A DNA stretch of 64,000 nucleotides, taken from assembly GCF_009930815.1 (NCBI RefSeq), contig NZ_CP022222.1:3142501-3206500 (forward strand), in the 5' to 3' direction. The position numbers and the translations under genes are program-made. The notes beneath the pieces were generated by a model that had not been told where the DNA came from, ran no database searches, and saw only the letters and a list, made by a program, of their open reading frames with translations. Source of the stretch: Bradyrhizobium sp. CCBAU 051011. Lineage in GTDB: Bacteria; Pseudomonadota; Alphaproteobacteria; Rhizobiales; Xanthobacteraceae. This document shows positions 31,138 through 43,149 of the stretch, piece by piece. The number at the start of each line of letters is the position of its first letter. Position 1 is the stretch's first letter.

Positions 31138-32321
31138 TGACGGTGCTCGCCCCGCAGCCGATCGAGACCAAGACGCAGTCGCCGCTCGGCGTCGCCGTGC
31201 CGGTCTCGCGTCATCCCCTTGCGATGTCGCCGCTCAACCGCCGGCGCTGGCAGAACTTCAAGGCCAACCGCCGTGGCTACTGGTCGCTCTGGATCTTCCT
31301 CGCGCTGTTCGTGATCTCGCTGTTCGCGGAGCTGATCGCCAACGACCGCCCCTTCATGCTCAAGTATGACGGGAGACTCTATTGGCCGGCTTTCGTCAGC
31401 TATTCCGAAACCACCTTCGGCGGCGATTTCGAGACCGCGGCCGACTACCGCGATCCCTATCTGCAGAAGCTGATTGCGGACAAGGGCGGCTGGATCGTCT
31501 GGCCGCTGATCCGCTATTCCTACGCCACCCATAATCTCGACCTGCCGACGCCGGCGCCGTCGAAGCCGACATGGATGTTGACGGAAGAGCAGTGCAAGCC
31601 GGTGCTCGAGAAGAAGGGCCTTAAGAGCTGCAGCGATCTCGAATATAACTGGCTCGGCACCGACGATCAGGGCCGCGACGTGGTGGCGCGGTTGATCTAT
31701 GGCTTCCGCATCTCGGTGTTGTTCGGCCTGACGCTGACCATCGTGTCCTCGATCATCGGCGTCATCGCCGGCGGCGTGCAGGGCTATTTCGGCGGCTGGA
31801 CCGATCTGATCTTCCAGCGCATCATCGAAATCTGGAGCGCGATCCCCTCGCTCTACCTGCTGCTGATCCTGTCATCGGTGCTGGTGCCCGGCTTCTTCGT
31901 GCTGCTCGGCATTCTCTTGCTGTTCTCCTGGACGTCCCTGGTGGGCCTCGTGCGTGCGGAATTCCTGCGCGGGCGCAATTTCGAATACATCCAGGCCGCG
32001 CGCGCGCTCGGCGTCTCCAATGGCGTCATCATGTTCCGGCATTTGCTGCCGAACGCGATGGTGGCGACGATGACCTTCCTGCCGTTCATCGTGTCGTCCT
32101 CGGTGATGACGCTGACCGCACTCGATTTCCTCGGCTTCGGCCTGCCGCCGGGCTCGCCGTCGCTAGGCGAGCTGCTCGCGCAAGGCAAGGCCAATGTGCA
32201 GGCGCCCTGGCTCGGCTTCACCGGCTTCTTCTCGGTCGCGATCATGCTGTCGCTCCTGATCTTCATCGGCGAGGGCGTGCGCGATGCCTTCGATCCGCGC
32301 AAGACGTTCCGGCAGGGATAG
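31137..32321 (+). CDS. yejE: Oligopeptide ABC transporter permease YejE
   Basis: 394 aa from the ATG overlapping the yejB stop. An N-terminal cytoplasmic stretch precedes SPLNRRRWQNFKANRRGYWSLWIFL, the standard start of DppC/YejE permeases, a long periplasmic loop with WLGTDDQGRDVVARLIYG, and a C-terminal core with the EAA loop (EYIQAARALGVSNGVIMFRHLLPNAM). Pairs with YejB to form the channel. Confidence 0.9.
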   Translation: MTVLAPQPIETKTQSPLGVAVPVSRHPLAMSPLNRRRWQNFKANRRGYWSLWIFLALFVISLFAELIANDRPFMLKYDGRLYWPAFVSYSETTFGGDFETAADYRDPYLQKLIADKGGWIVWPLIRYSYATHNLDLPTPAPSKPTWMLTEEQCKPVLEKKGLKSCSDLEYNWLGTDDQGRDVVARLIYGFRISVLFGLTLTIVSSIIGVIAGGVQGYFGGWTDLIFQRIIEIWSAIPSLYLLLILSSVLVPGFFVLLGILLLFSWTSLVGLVRAEFLRGRNFEYIQAARALGVSNGVIMFRHLLPNAMVATMTFLPFIVSSSVMTLTALDFLGFGLPPGSPSLGELLAQGKANVQAPWLGFTGFFSVAIMLSLLIFIGEGVRDAFDPRKTFRQG

Positions 32322-32325
32322 CGAC

Positions 32326-33951
<1,626 letters not shown>

Positions 33952-33973
33952 CGCGCTTTTGTCGGCATCCCGG

Positions 33974-34076
33974 CCTCATGGTTCGAGACGGCGCTTCGCG
34001 CCTCCTCACCATGAGGGTCCAATGTTCCGCTCATCCTGATGAGGGGCCTGCGCAGCAGGCGTCTCGAAGGATGAGG
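33974..34076. repeat. Intergenic palindromic element between convergent yejF and NlpC/P60 genes
   Basis: CCTCATGGTTCGAGACG at the left and CGTCTCGAAGGATGAGG at the right form the outer arms; GGCGCTTCGCGCC and CCTGCGCAGCAGG make inner hairpins. It separates two convergent operons and is a different family from those in the first 17 kb. Confidence 0.75.
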
Positions 34077-34089
34077 CCCTCTCTTTGCA

Positions 34090-34932
34090 TCAGAGCCGCT
34101 TGATCGCCGTCACTTCGCTGCCGGCCGCCGTGATCCGCGCGATCGCTTCCCGCGTGCTCTCGATCAGGGTAGCCATGTGATGCGCATTGGCGTGGACGAT
34201 AGTGTCGGCGTCGCGGACGATGGCGACGTGACCTTTCCAAAAGATCAGATCGCCGCGCTGCAACGTCTTCATCTCCGCCGCATCAAGCGACCGGCCGAGG
34301 CCGTCCTGTTGCATATCGCTATCGCGCGGGCAGCCGGTGCCGGCGGCGTTGAGCGAGATCTGGACGAGGCCGGAGCAATCGATGCCGAGGGAGCTCTTGC
34401 CGCCCCAGAGATAGGGCGTGCCGACGAAGCGTTCGGCGACCGCGACAAAATCCTTTTCGACGGCGTCGAGACTGCCGACATGGTGACGCGGCAGATACCA
34501 GCCTTCGCTGGTTATCGCGAAGGCACCGTCTTCGCGGATGACTGTCACCCTTGCGCCCGTCGTGAGCGTCTCGACCGGCGGCAGCTTGATCGAGGGGCCG
34601 GGAAAAGCATATGTGCGCAACGCGGTGATCTTGTGCGTCGGTGCGGCCACCGGCTTTGCCAGTGCGGCATCCGGAATCCAACCGACGTAGCCATCGCCGC
34701 TCAACTGCCCCCAGGCGAGCCCTTCGCCATGGCGGTCGTACACCGTGACGCGTTCGCCCTTCAGCGCCTGCGTCGCCATCATGGCGCCCGCAGCCGGTGT
34801 TTCCCACAGCGGCGCGATGGCCACAGCCACGCAAAATTCCTCGCCGTCGACGAAACGCGCGGCGTTCACCCTGCCTTCGAGATATTTTGCGGCGACCTCG
34901 GGCCGTGCCGGTGTCAGGCGCGGATCATGCAT
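34090..34932 (-). CDS. SH3-NlpC/P60 peptidase, YkfC-like (C40 family)
   Basis: 280 aa with no signal peptide, so probably cytoplasmic. Two bacterial SH3 domains (about 32-95 and 100-152) precede an NlpC/P60 domain with catalytic Cys186 (DCSG), His235 (GHVAI) and His247 (HANAH). This layout is that of YkfC-type gamma-D-Glu-L-diamino acid endopeptidases that cut imported murein peptides. Its start overlaps the end of the upstream M17 aminopeptidase gene by eight bases, so the two are translationally coupled. An extracellular hydrolase role is less likely without a signal. Confidence 0.88.
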   Translation of the reverse strand: MHDPRLTPARPEVAAKYLEGRVNAARFVDGEEFCVAVAIAPLWETPAAGAMMATQALKGERVTVYDRHGEGLAWGQLSGDGYVGWIPDAALAKPVAAPTHKITALRTYAFPGPSIKLPPVETLTTGARVTVIREDGAFAITSEGWYLPRHHVGSLDAVEKDFVAVAERFVGTPYLWGGKSSLGIDCSGLVQISLNAAGTGCPRDSDMQQDGLGRSLDAAEMKTLQRGDLIFWKGHVAIVRDADTIVHANAHHMATLIESTREAIARITAAGSEVTAIKRL

Positions 34933-36307
34933 AGCGTTCGCTCAACAGTTTGTAGATCGCGCGCGCGGCCTGGCATTCGCCGCCTTCGGGGCGCGCGGGT
35001 TTCGCCGACGGCGTCCAGCCGTAAATATCGACATGCAGCCAGCTCTTTGCATCCGTCACGAAGCGCTGCAGGAACAGCGCGCAGGTGATCGAGCCGGCAA
35101 AGCCGCCCGACGGCGCGTTGTTGATGTCGGCGACCTTCGAATCCAGCCAGGAATCGTAAGGCGGCCACAGCGGCATTCGCCACAATGGATCGTTCTCCTG
35201 TTTCGCGTGGGCTGCGACGCTTTCGGCAAGCGTCTCATCGTGGGTGTAAAAGGGAGGTAAATCCGGCCCGAGCGCCACCCGCGCCGCACCCGTCAGGGTG
35301 CCGAGGTCGACCAACAGGTCGGGCTTCTCTTCGTCCGCCAGCGCCAGCGCATCCGCCAGCACCAGCCGTCCCTCGGCGTCGGTGTTGCCGATCTCCACCG
35401 TCGGCCCCTTGCGGGACTTGAAGATGTCGAGCGGACGGAAGGCGTTGCCGGCGACCGAGTTCTCCACCGCGGGAATCAGCACGCGCAGGCGGACCTTCAG
35501 TTTCGCATCCATCACCATCTGCGCCAGCGCCAGCACGTTGGCGGCGCCGCCCATGTCCTTTTTCATGATCAGCATGCCGCTGGACGGTTTTATGTCGAGC
35601 CCGCCGGTATCGAAACAGACGCCCTTGCCGACCAGTGTCACCTTGGGATGGGCGGGGTCGCCCCAGCTCAGATCGATCAGGCGCGGGGGGCGCGTCGAGG
35701 CCATGCCGACGGCGTAAACAAGCGGAAAGTTCTGTTTCAAGAGATCGTCGCCGACAATGCAACTGAAATTGGCGCCGAAGCGGGCCGCGAGCGCCTGCGC
35801 GGCATCAGCCAGTTGCTCCGGCCCCATGTCGTTCGACGGCGTATTGATCAGATCGCGCGCCAGCGCGGCTGCTTCCGCCATCCGCGCGATATCGGCGACA
35901 TCGATGCCGTCGGGCGGCACCAGCCGAACGTCAGGCTTCTCCGCCTTGCGGTAGCGGCCGAAACGATAGCTCCCCAGCGCAAAGGCGAGCGTCGCCAGGC
36001 GCATGTCGTGTGGCGCGTTGGCAAAGCGATAGACGCCCGGCGGCAGCAGGCCGGGCAACGCACCGGGCCGGAACAGGTCGCGGGATTTGCTGCTCTCGTC
36101 CTCGAGCCCGAACACGACCTGCGCAATCTGCCCGTCGGGCCCGGGCAGCGTCAGGCATTTGCCGGGCTTGGCGGTGAATTCATTCGCAAGGGCAAACTGC
36201 CGCGCATGCTCGGGAAGGTCTTTGGCGATTGCGCTCCATCTCATTTTGGTGGCGAAGGTAATCGGAATGGCGGAGGCGGTGGGCGCGGTCTCGAACGGGA
36301 ATGGCAT
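34925..36307 (-). CDS. Leucyl aminopeptidase family protein (M17)
   Basis: Two-metal cytoplasmic aminopeptidase, 460 aa from the ATG at 36307. The metal and catalytic residues of PepA are all in register: K228 and D233 in VGKGVCFDTGG, K240, D251 in MKKDMGGA, and D310, E312, R314 in NTDAEGR. The N-terminal domain is short and divergent from PepA, as in the smaller PepB-like members. Coupled to the NlpC/P60 gene, which suggests that the two act one after the other on peptides. Confidence 0.92.
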   Translation of the reverse strand: MPFPFETAPTASAIPITFATKMRWSAIAKDLPEHARQFALANEFTAKPGKCLTLPGPDGQIAQVVFGLEDESSKSRDLFRPGALPGLLPPGVYRFANAPHDMRLATLAFALGSYRFGRYRKAEKPDVRLVPPDGIDVADIARMAEAAALARDLINTPSNDMGPEQLADAAQALAARFGANFSCIVGDDLLKQNFPLVYAVGMASTRPPRLIDLSWGDPAHPKVTLVGKGVCFDTGGLDIKPSSGMLIMKKDMGGAANVLALAQMVMDAKLKVRLRVLIPAVENSVAGNAFRPLDIFKSRKGPTVEIGNTDAEGRLVLADALALADEEKPDLLVDLGTLTGAARVALGPDLPPFYTHDETLAESVAAHAKQENDPLWRMPLWPPYDSWLDSKVADINNAPSGGFAGSITCALFLQRFVTDAKSWLHVDIYGWTPSAKPARPEGGECQAARAIYKLLSERYA

Positions 36308-36367
36308 GCTTGTCTCGCGAAGGGGACGGGGCAGGGCGGTGTAGTGAAGCTGGCATAGCACGGCCGA

Positions 36368-36382
36368 TTAACCGGCCGTTAG
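36368..36382 (+). promoter_or_regulatory. CtrA-like box upstream of tadD
   Basis: TTAA-N7-TTAG, one mismatch from the CtrA consensus TTAA-N7-TTAA, 66 bases before the tadD start; a further TTAAC follows two bases later. Judged by eye only. Confidence 0.35.
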
Positions 36383-36447
36383 GGTTAACACTCTATGGCT
36401 GGCTCGTACGGCTCCATTCGTCCGCCAATCCCGTGAGTTGAAGTGCC

Positions 36448-37284
36448 ATGCGTCGACAGCCCCGCCACGCCGGATCTCTTGCCCGGTTCCTGACCTCGGC
36501 CGCCGTAACGGCGGCTCTGGCCGCAGGCCTTGGCGGCTGCCAGACCATGTCCGACATCACGGGGTCGCTGACCTCCTCGTCATCCAAGGCACAGGCCGTT
36601 CCCGACGATCCGCGCCGGGCGGCCGAGGTCTATGGCGAGCGATATCGTGCCAATCCCAAGGATGCCGAGGCGGCGCTGGGTTACGGCCAGGCGCTCCGCG
36701 CCACCGGTCAGCGGGCGCAGGCCGCCGCCGTGCTCGAACAGGCTACCATCGCCCATCCTGGCAACAAGGCGCTGCTCGCCGCCTATGGCCGCGCGCTCGC
36801 CGACAACGGTAATTCGCAGGCCGCGTTCGACGTGCTGAGCCGCGCCCATTCGCCGACCAATCCGGACTGGCGCATTCTTTCGGTGCAGGGCACCACGCTC
36901 GACAAGATGGCCAAGCACGAGGAGGCCCGCCGCTATTACACGGCTGCGCTGAAATTCGTGCCGGAAGAGCCGTCGGTGCTGTCCAATCTCGGCCTCTCCT
37001 ACATGCTGACGCGGGAATTGTCGCAAGCCGAGGAAACGCTGCGGCGCGCCTATTCCAATCCGCGCGCCGACGGACGGGTGCGCCAGAATCTCGCGCTCGT
37101 CGTCGGCCTGCAGGGCCGCTTCACGGAGGCCGAGACCATCGCCAAGGGCGATCTGCCCGCCGACGAGGCGGCCGCCAACGTGGCTTACCTGCGGGAAATG
37201 CTGAGCCGCAAGGACAAGGACAATTCGCGTCCTCCCGGCAGCAAGGCGACCGTCCCGGTCGCGGCCCTCAACCGGCCGGATTGA
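36448..37284 (+). CDS. tadD: TPR-repeat lipoprotein TadD
   Basis: 278 aa. Lipoprotein signal with lipobox LGGC (Cys31), then a Ser-rich linker and tetratricopeptide repeats from about residue 52 to 235 (AEAALGYGQALRATGQRAQAAAVLEQA; PSVLSNLGLSYMLTRELSQAEETLRRA). TadD is the outer-membrane-associated TPR lipoprotein needed for Flp pilus secretin assembly, and this gene faces the tad cluster tail to tail. Another TPR lipoprotein role is possible, but the linkage is strong. Confidence 0.85.
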   Translation: MRRQPRHAGSLARFLTSAAVTAALAAGLGGCQTMSDITGSLTSSSSKAQAVPDDPRRAAEVYGERYRANPKDAEAALGYGQALRATGQRAQAAAVLEQATIAHPGNKALLAAYGRALADNGNSQAAFDVLSRAHSPTNPDWRILSVQGTTLDKMAKHEEARRYYTAALKFVPEEPSVLSNLGLSYMLTRELSQAEETLRRAYSNPRADGRVRQNLALVVGLQGRFTEAETIAKGDLPADEAAANVAYLREMLSRKDKDNSRPPGSKATVPVAALNRPD

Positions 37285-37653
37285 GCATCGCGATCGCTAT
37301 CGCTTGCGAATGCCGTCGCTTTTCAGAGACACAGCCGATCGACTTTGGCGAGGTGACCTCGAATGAGGTCATAGTCCCTGTTGAATAACCACGCGGGCAA
37401 TTACTTCGGCTCCACTGTCCGAAAGAAATTTGTCCCTTCTCACGATTTCAAACGTCTTGATCGGGTAAGTACCGAAATCTGTTTCGTGGTGACGGTCGAT
37501 CTCAGCGAGGAATGCAGGCGCGACCGGCTGGTCCGATTCCTAGGCGGCGTAACGCCAAACGCTAGCGCGCGATCGCTGGATCTGTGGCAGCCAACCGCTT
37601 CAGCAAGGCGGAAAGTCGCGCGGCGGCGGTTGGTGCCCAACGCGCCGCTCACC
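37285..37653. other. Intergenic region between convergent tadD and tadC
   Basis: About 370 bases with no gene I can support. The short frames here lack ribosome sites and protein-like composition. GC content is somewhat below that of the neighbours. I see no clear terminator hairpin with a T-run. Confidence 0.5.
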
Positions 37654-38628
37654 TCACGGCATCATCTGGAGCTTGATGTAGGTCGGTCCGAGAATGACGA
37701 TGAACAGGCACGGCAGGAAGAACAGGATCATCGGCACGGTCAACTTCGGCGGCAGCGCGGCCGCCTTCTTCTCGGCCTCGGTCATCCGCATGTCGCGGTT
37801 TTCCTGCGCCATCACGCGCAGGCTCTGGCCGAGCGGGGTGCCGTAGCGTTCCGACTGCATCAGCGCCAGACAGACCGATTTCACGCCCTCGAGGCCGGTG
37901 CGCTTGGCGAGATTCTCGTAGGCCACCTTGCGGTCCTGCAGGTAGGACAGTTCCGCCGTGGTCAGCGCGAACTCCTCCGAAAGCGCGATCGATTGCGAGG
38001 CGATCTCGGCCGAGACCTTGCGGAAGGCGACTTCCACGGACATGCCGGACTCGATGCAGATCAGCAGGAGGTCGAGCGCGTCGGGAAAGGCGCGCTTGAT
38101 GTTGAGCTGGCGCTTGCTGATGGCGTTCTTCAGGAACAACATCGGCGCCTGCAATCCGAGATAGGCGGCGCCGATGCAGATGCCGAGCTTGATCGTCAAC
38201 GGCTTGTCCATCTGCGTGATCACGAACACGTAGAGAGCCGCGCCGAGGAACAGCACGATCGGCGTCACCGCGCGGGCGAACAGGAAGGTGACGTACGGCG
38301 CGTGGCCGCGGTAGCCGGCCATGATCAGCTTGTCGCGCGCGGCTTCCTGCGCCAGCCATTTGGTCAGGTTGAAGTCTTCCACCACCTTGGAAACGAGCTG
38401 CTTCGGGGTTTGCCGCAGCGACACCTTTTCCGACTTGTTGAGCCGCTCGCGCTCGCGCTGCCTGAGCCGCTCGCGCTCGCTGGCGACCGCCTTCATGCGC
38501 TTGGCAAGGCCTTCGCCGGCAAACAGCGGCATGATCAGCGTATAGGCGGTCGCGCTTGCTGCGATGGCGGCAAGCAGCATGGTCATGAACCGCGCATCGT
38601 GCATCTTGGCGATCACAATATCAATCAT
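37654..38628 (-). CDS. tadC: Type II secretion F family protein TadC
   Basis: 324 aa inner-membrane platform protein of the Flp pilus. N-terminal helix (LLAAIAASATAYTLIMPLF), a strongly basic and charged linker (ERERLRQRERERLNKSEK), two mid helices, the T2SF domain (FPDALDLLLICIESGMSVEVAFRKV) and a C-terminal helix. Last gene of the minus-strand cpa/tad operon, ten bases after tadB. Confidence 0.93.
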   Translation of the reverse strand: MIDIVIAKMHDARFMTMLLAAIAASATAYTLIMPLFAGEGLAKRMKAVASERERLRQRERERLNKSEKVSLRQTPKQLVSKVVEDFNLTKWLAQEAARDKLIMAGYRGHAPYVTFLFARAVTPIVLFLGAALYVFVITQMDKPLTIKLGICIGAAYLGLQAPMLFLKNAISKRQLNIKRAFPDALDLLLICIESGMSVEVAFRKVSAEIASQSIALSEEFALTTAELSYLQDRKVAYENLAKRTGLEGVKSVCLALMQSERYGTPLGQSLRVMAQENRDMRMTEAEKKAAALPPKLTVPMILFFLPCLFIVILGPTYIKLQMMP

Positions 38629-38638
38629 AGCCGTACCG

Positions 38639-39610
38639 TCAGAAATCGAAGTTGATCATTTTCTTCATCACCATGATGCCGATCGACATCCAGCCGACGC
38701 AGCACACCAGCATGAACTGGCCGATATGGTGGGTCCAAAGCAGCGAGATGTAGTCAGGCGTCGAAAGCCAGACCAGCAGCATCACGATCGGCGGCAGCGA
38801 GCCGATGATGCCGGCGGAGGCCTTTGCTTCCGTCGACATCGCCTGAATCTTCTCTGCCATCTTCTTGCGGTCGCGCAGCACCTTGGAGAGGTTGCCGAGC
38901 GCTTCCGACAAGTTGCCGCCGGACTTCTGCTGGATCGCGACCACGATGCCGAAGAAGTTCGCCTCCGGCACCGGCATCCGCTCGTACAGCCGCCCGCAGG
39001 CTTCGCCGAGCGGCATGCCGATGGTCTGCGTTTCGATGATGGCGTTGAACTCGCTCCTGAGCGGCTCCGGCGAGTCGGCCGCGACCACCTTGATCGATTC
39101 GAACAGCGGCAGACCGGCCTTGATGCCGCGCACGATGACGTCGACGGCATCGGGGAGCGCCTTCAGAAACGCCTTCTCGCGCCGTTTCTTGAGATAGCTG
39201 AGCAGCCATCGCGGCAGGCCGAGCCCCGTGCCGAAAGCCATCACGATGGCGCCCAGCGGGGAGCCGCCGACGACGAATGCAACCACGAAGCCGACCACGG
39301 CGAGGACGCCGGAAACGATCCAGAATTTCTGCGTCGTCCAGGACCCCAGGCCGGCCTGGGCGAGGCGGGTCGACAGCGCGACGGTCTTGTCCTTCTTGCG
39401 GCGGGCGTCGAGTTCCTTGAGCGATCCTTCGACCTGTTCGCGGCGCGAGCGCTGGCTCTTTTCGGCCTGGCGCGCCGGAGCGTCGTTCCGGGCGATCGAG
39501 GCGCGGCGCGATTCGGCCTTCCGCTCGCCCGACAGCAGCGGATAGATGAATACCCATGCCAGGCCGCCGAGGGCGGTGGCGGCGAGGAAGGCCAGTGCGA
39601 GTGCCTGCAT
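38639..39610 (-). CDS. tadB: Type II secretion F family protein TadB
   Basis: 323 aa from the ATG at 39610, which has AGGAAGG nine bases upstream (a TTG six codons earlier would sit inside that site). N-terminal helix, charged linker rich in Arg and Lys, and T2SF domain with LPDAVDVIVRGIKAGLPLFESIKVVA and SGGNLSEALGNLSKVLRDR. Forms the pilus platform with TadC. Confidence 0.93.
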   Translation of the reverse strand: MQALALAFLAATALGGLAWVFIYPLLSGERKAESRRASIARNDAPARQAEKSQRSRREQVEGSLKELDARRKKDKTVALSTRLAQAGLGSWTTQKFWIVSGVLAVVGFVVAFVVGGSPLGAIVMAFGTGLGLPRWLLSYLKKRREKAFLKALPDAVDVIVRGIKAGLPLFESIKVVAADSPEPLRSEFNAIIETQTIGMPLGEACGRLYERMPVPEANFFGIVVAIQQKSGGNLSEALGNLSKVLRDRKKMAEKIQAMSTEAKASAGIIGSLPPIVMLLVWLSTPDYISLLWTHHIGQFMLVCCVGWMSIGIMVMKKMINFDF

Positions 39611-39624
39611 GCTTGTTACCTTCC

Positions 39625-41091
<1,467 letters not shown>

Positions 41092-41113
41092 GATGGCACT
41101 CCACGCGGGCTGT

Positions 41114-42388
41114 CTACTTCTTGGCCCGCAACTTCTCGATCAAAGGTGACAGCAACGAACTCTTCGGCTTCTTGGTCTCGCCGCGGCCGGTGAGCCGCTG
41201 CGCGATCTGCAGAAACATCTCGGTGGTGCGATGAGTCGCGGAGATTTCCGCGATCATCTGGCCGTTATTGGCGGCCGAGCCGAAGATTTGCGGCTCGAAC
41301 GGGATGGTGGCGATCGGGTGGTTTTCGATCGCCTTGGCGAACTCGGCGGCGGGGATCTCCGGCCGCTTCGGGATGCCGACCTGGTTGAGGCAGTAGAGCG
41401 GCGCGCGGTCGTTTGGCCGCGATGCCTTCAGGAGGTCGAAGATGTTCTTGGTGTTGCGCAGATTGGCGAGATCGGGCGCCGCGACGATCAGGATGTCGTC
41501 GGCCGCGATCAAGGCGCGCTTGGTCCATCCCGACCATTGATGGGGAACGTCGAGCACGATGCAGGGCATGGTGGTGCGAAGCGTGTCGAAGATCGAATCG
41601 AATGCCTCGGCGCCGAAATCGTAGACACGGTCGAGCGTCGCCGGCGCCGCCAGCAGGCTGAGATGATCGGTGCATTTCGACAGCAGGCGGTCGAGGAACG
41701 CGGTATCGATCCGGTCGGGCGAGAACACCGCGTCCGCGATGCCCTGCGGCGGATCCTGGTTGTAGTCGAGCCCGGCGGTGCCGAAGGCTAGGTCGAGATC
41801 GGCGACCACCGAATCCAGCGCCAGATCGCGCGCGATCGCCCAGGCGACGTTGTGGGCAACGGTCGATGCGCCGACGCCGCCCTTGGCGCCGACGACGGCG
41901 ATGATGCGGCCGACGGCCTTGGCTTCCGGCGACGAGAACAGGTTGCAGACCGAGCGCACGACGTCGATGGCGTTGACCGGGGCGATGACGTAGTCGCTGA
42001 CGCCGCGGCGCACCAGTTCGCGATAGAGCATGACGTCGTTGATGCGCCCGACCACGATCACGCGGGTTCCGGCGTCGCAAACGGAGGCGAGCTGGTCGAG
42101 TCCGGCGAGAATGTCGTTGCGGCCTTCGGTCTCCAGGATGATGACGTTCGGGGTCGGGGCCGAGCGGTAGGCCTCGATGGCGGCGGCCATGCCGCCCATC
42201 TGGATCTTGAGATGGGCCTTGCCCAGGCGGCGGTCTTCGCCCGCCGACTGCACCGCGGCCGCGGTTTCCACCGTCTCGCAGAAGGCTTGCACCGACACCC
42301 GCGGCGCCGGCGCGATGTGATCCTCGGTCGACGGCGCCGTGATTTCCGGCTGCAGCTGTTCTGTATTCTGGCGCGAGTAAGTGATCAT
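41114..42388 (-). CDS. cpaE: Pilus assembly protein CpaE/TadZ
   Basis: 424 aa from the ATG at 42388, which overlaps the cpaD stop by four bases. A receiver-like N-terminal domain (about 60-145, with RINDVMLYRELVRRGVSDYVIAP) precedes a MinD/ParA-type ATPase with deviant Walker A VGAKGGVGAST (about 167-176). CpaE localises the pilus machine, at the cell pole in Caulobacter. Confidence 0.93.
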   Translation of the reverse strand: MITYSRQNTEQLQPEITAPSTEDHIAPAPRVSVQAFCETVETAAAVQSAGEDRRLGKAHLKIQMGGMAAAIEAYRSAPTPNVIILETEGRNDILAGLDQLASVCDAGTRVIVVGRINDVMLYRELVRRGVSDYVIAPVNAIDVVRSVCNLFSSPEAKAVGRIIAVVGAKGGVGASTVAHNVAWAIARDLALDSVVADLDLAFGTAGLDYNQDPPQGIADAVFSPDRIDTAFLDRLLSKCTDHLSLLAAPATLDRVYDFGAEAFDSIFDTLRTTMPCIVLDVPHQWSGWTKRALIAADDILIVAAPDLANLRNTKNIFDLLKASRPNDRAPLYCLNQVGIPKRPEIPAAEFAKAIENHPIATIPFEPQIFGSAANNGQMIAEISATHRTTEMFLQIAQRLTGRGETKKPKSSLLSPLIEKLRAKK

Positions 42389-43140
42389 TTGCCGGTATCG
42401 CTGAGTTTGGCCTTGTCGGCCTCGGGATAGGTGGTCGTGGTTGTCATGCCCTTGCGATATTTGTCGAAGGCGATGGCACGGCGCGGCGTAAAGGCTGGTG
42501 TTTCGGGACGCGGCTGCGCGAGATCGGCCGGATTGTCGACCATCGCCGCAAGATTGCGCTGATTGGCGCAGCCGAAATTGTAATAGGACTTGTTGTCGAA
42601 GTAGCTCTTGTTGTTGATCGACGGGCCGAGATCCTCCGGCCACAGCCCGCATGGGCCGGCCACTGCCGAAATCTTTGGATAGTTGAGGCGGATCGCAGCC
42701 ATATGCCTGGGATCTTCGGGACGATACCGGCGGACATTGACAGCCCGCGGCGGCACGCCGGCGGCGGAGAAGGTCGCCTGGATCTCGCGCAATGAATCCT
42801 CGGCCGCCCGCGCATTCGGCGTATTGACGGGGATGTCGACGCTGATCGCGCCAGTGCCTTCGCGAAGCCAGGTCTGGGCCAGGTACATGACGTCGGCGCG
42901 CTGGGATGCGGAAAGGCCGCCGCGTCCGCGACCGACGAAAACGACGATCGAGCGGTCGGCTTCCTGGACCGCGATCGGGTGGCGCAGGCGGTAATCCTCG
43001 GGAACGCTGGCCGTCGTCGCGGGGTCGACAACGGCATGCTTGCAGGCGCCGAGCGCCACGGAAAGACCGATCAGCGCTCCCGTCAGGCGGAGCGCGCGCT
43101 TGCGATCGGCGGGTCTTGGGAATGTGCTCTGTGATGTCAT
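42385..43140 (-). CDS. cpaD: Pilus assembly lipoprotein CpaD
   Basis: 251 aa. Lipobox LGAC at about residues 30-33 (SVALGACKHA), consistent with an outer-membrane lipoprotein. The core matches the CpaD family: DYRLRHPIAVQEADRSIVVFVG, GGLSASQRADV and GCANQRNLAAMVDNPADL. It assists the secretin CpaC. Nine bases after cpaC. Confidence 0.92.
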   Translation of the reverse strand: MTSQSTFPRPADRKRALRLTGALIGLSVALGACKHAVVDPATTASVPEDYRLRHPIAVQEADRSIVVFVGRGRGGLSASQRADVMYLAQTWLREGTGAISVDIPVNTPNARAAEDSLREIQATFSAAGVPPRAVNVRRYRPEDPRHMAAIRLNYPKISAVAGPCGLWPEDLGPSINNKSYFDNKSYYNFGCANQRNLAAMVDNPADLAQPRPETPAFTPRRAIAFDKYRKGMTTTTTYPEADKAKLSDTGK

Positions 43141-43149
43141 CGTCCCGCC

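Noticed and set aside
37381..38655. 424-codon plus-strand frame overlapping tadC
   Set aside because: Mostly antisense to tadC and its first part has no protein-like features.
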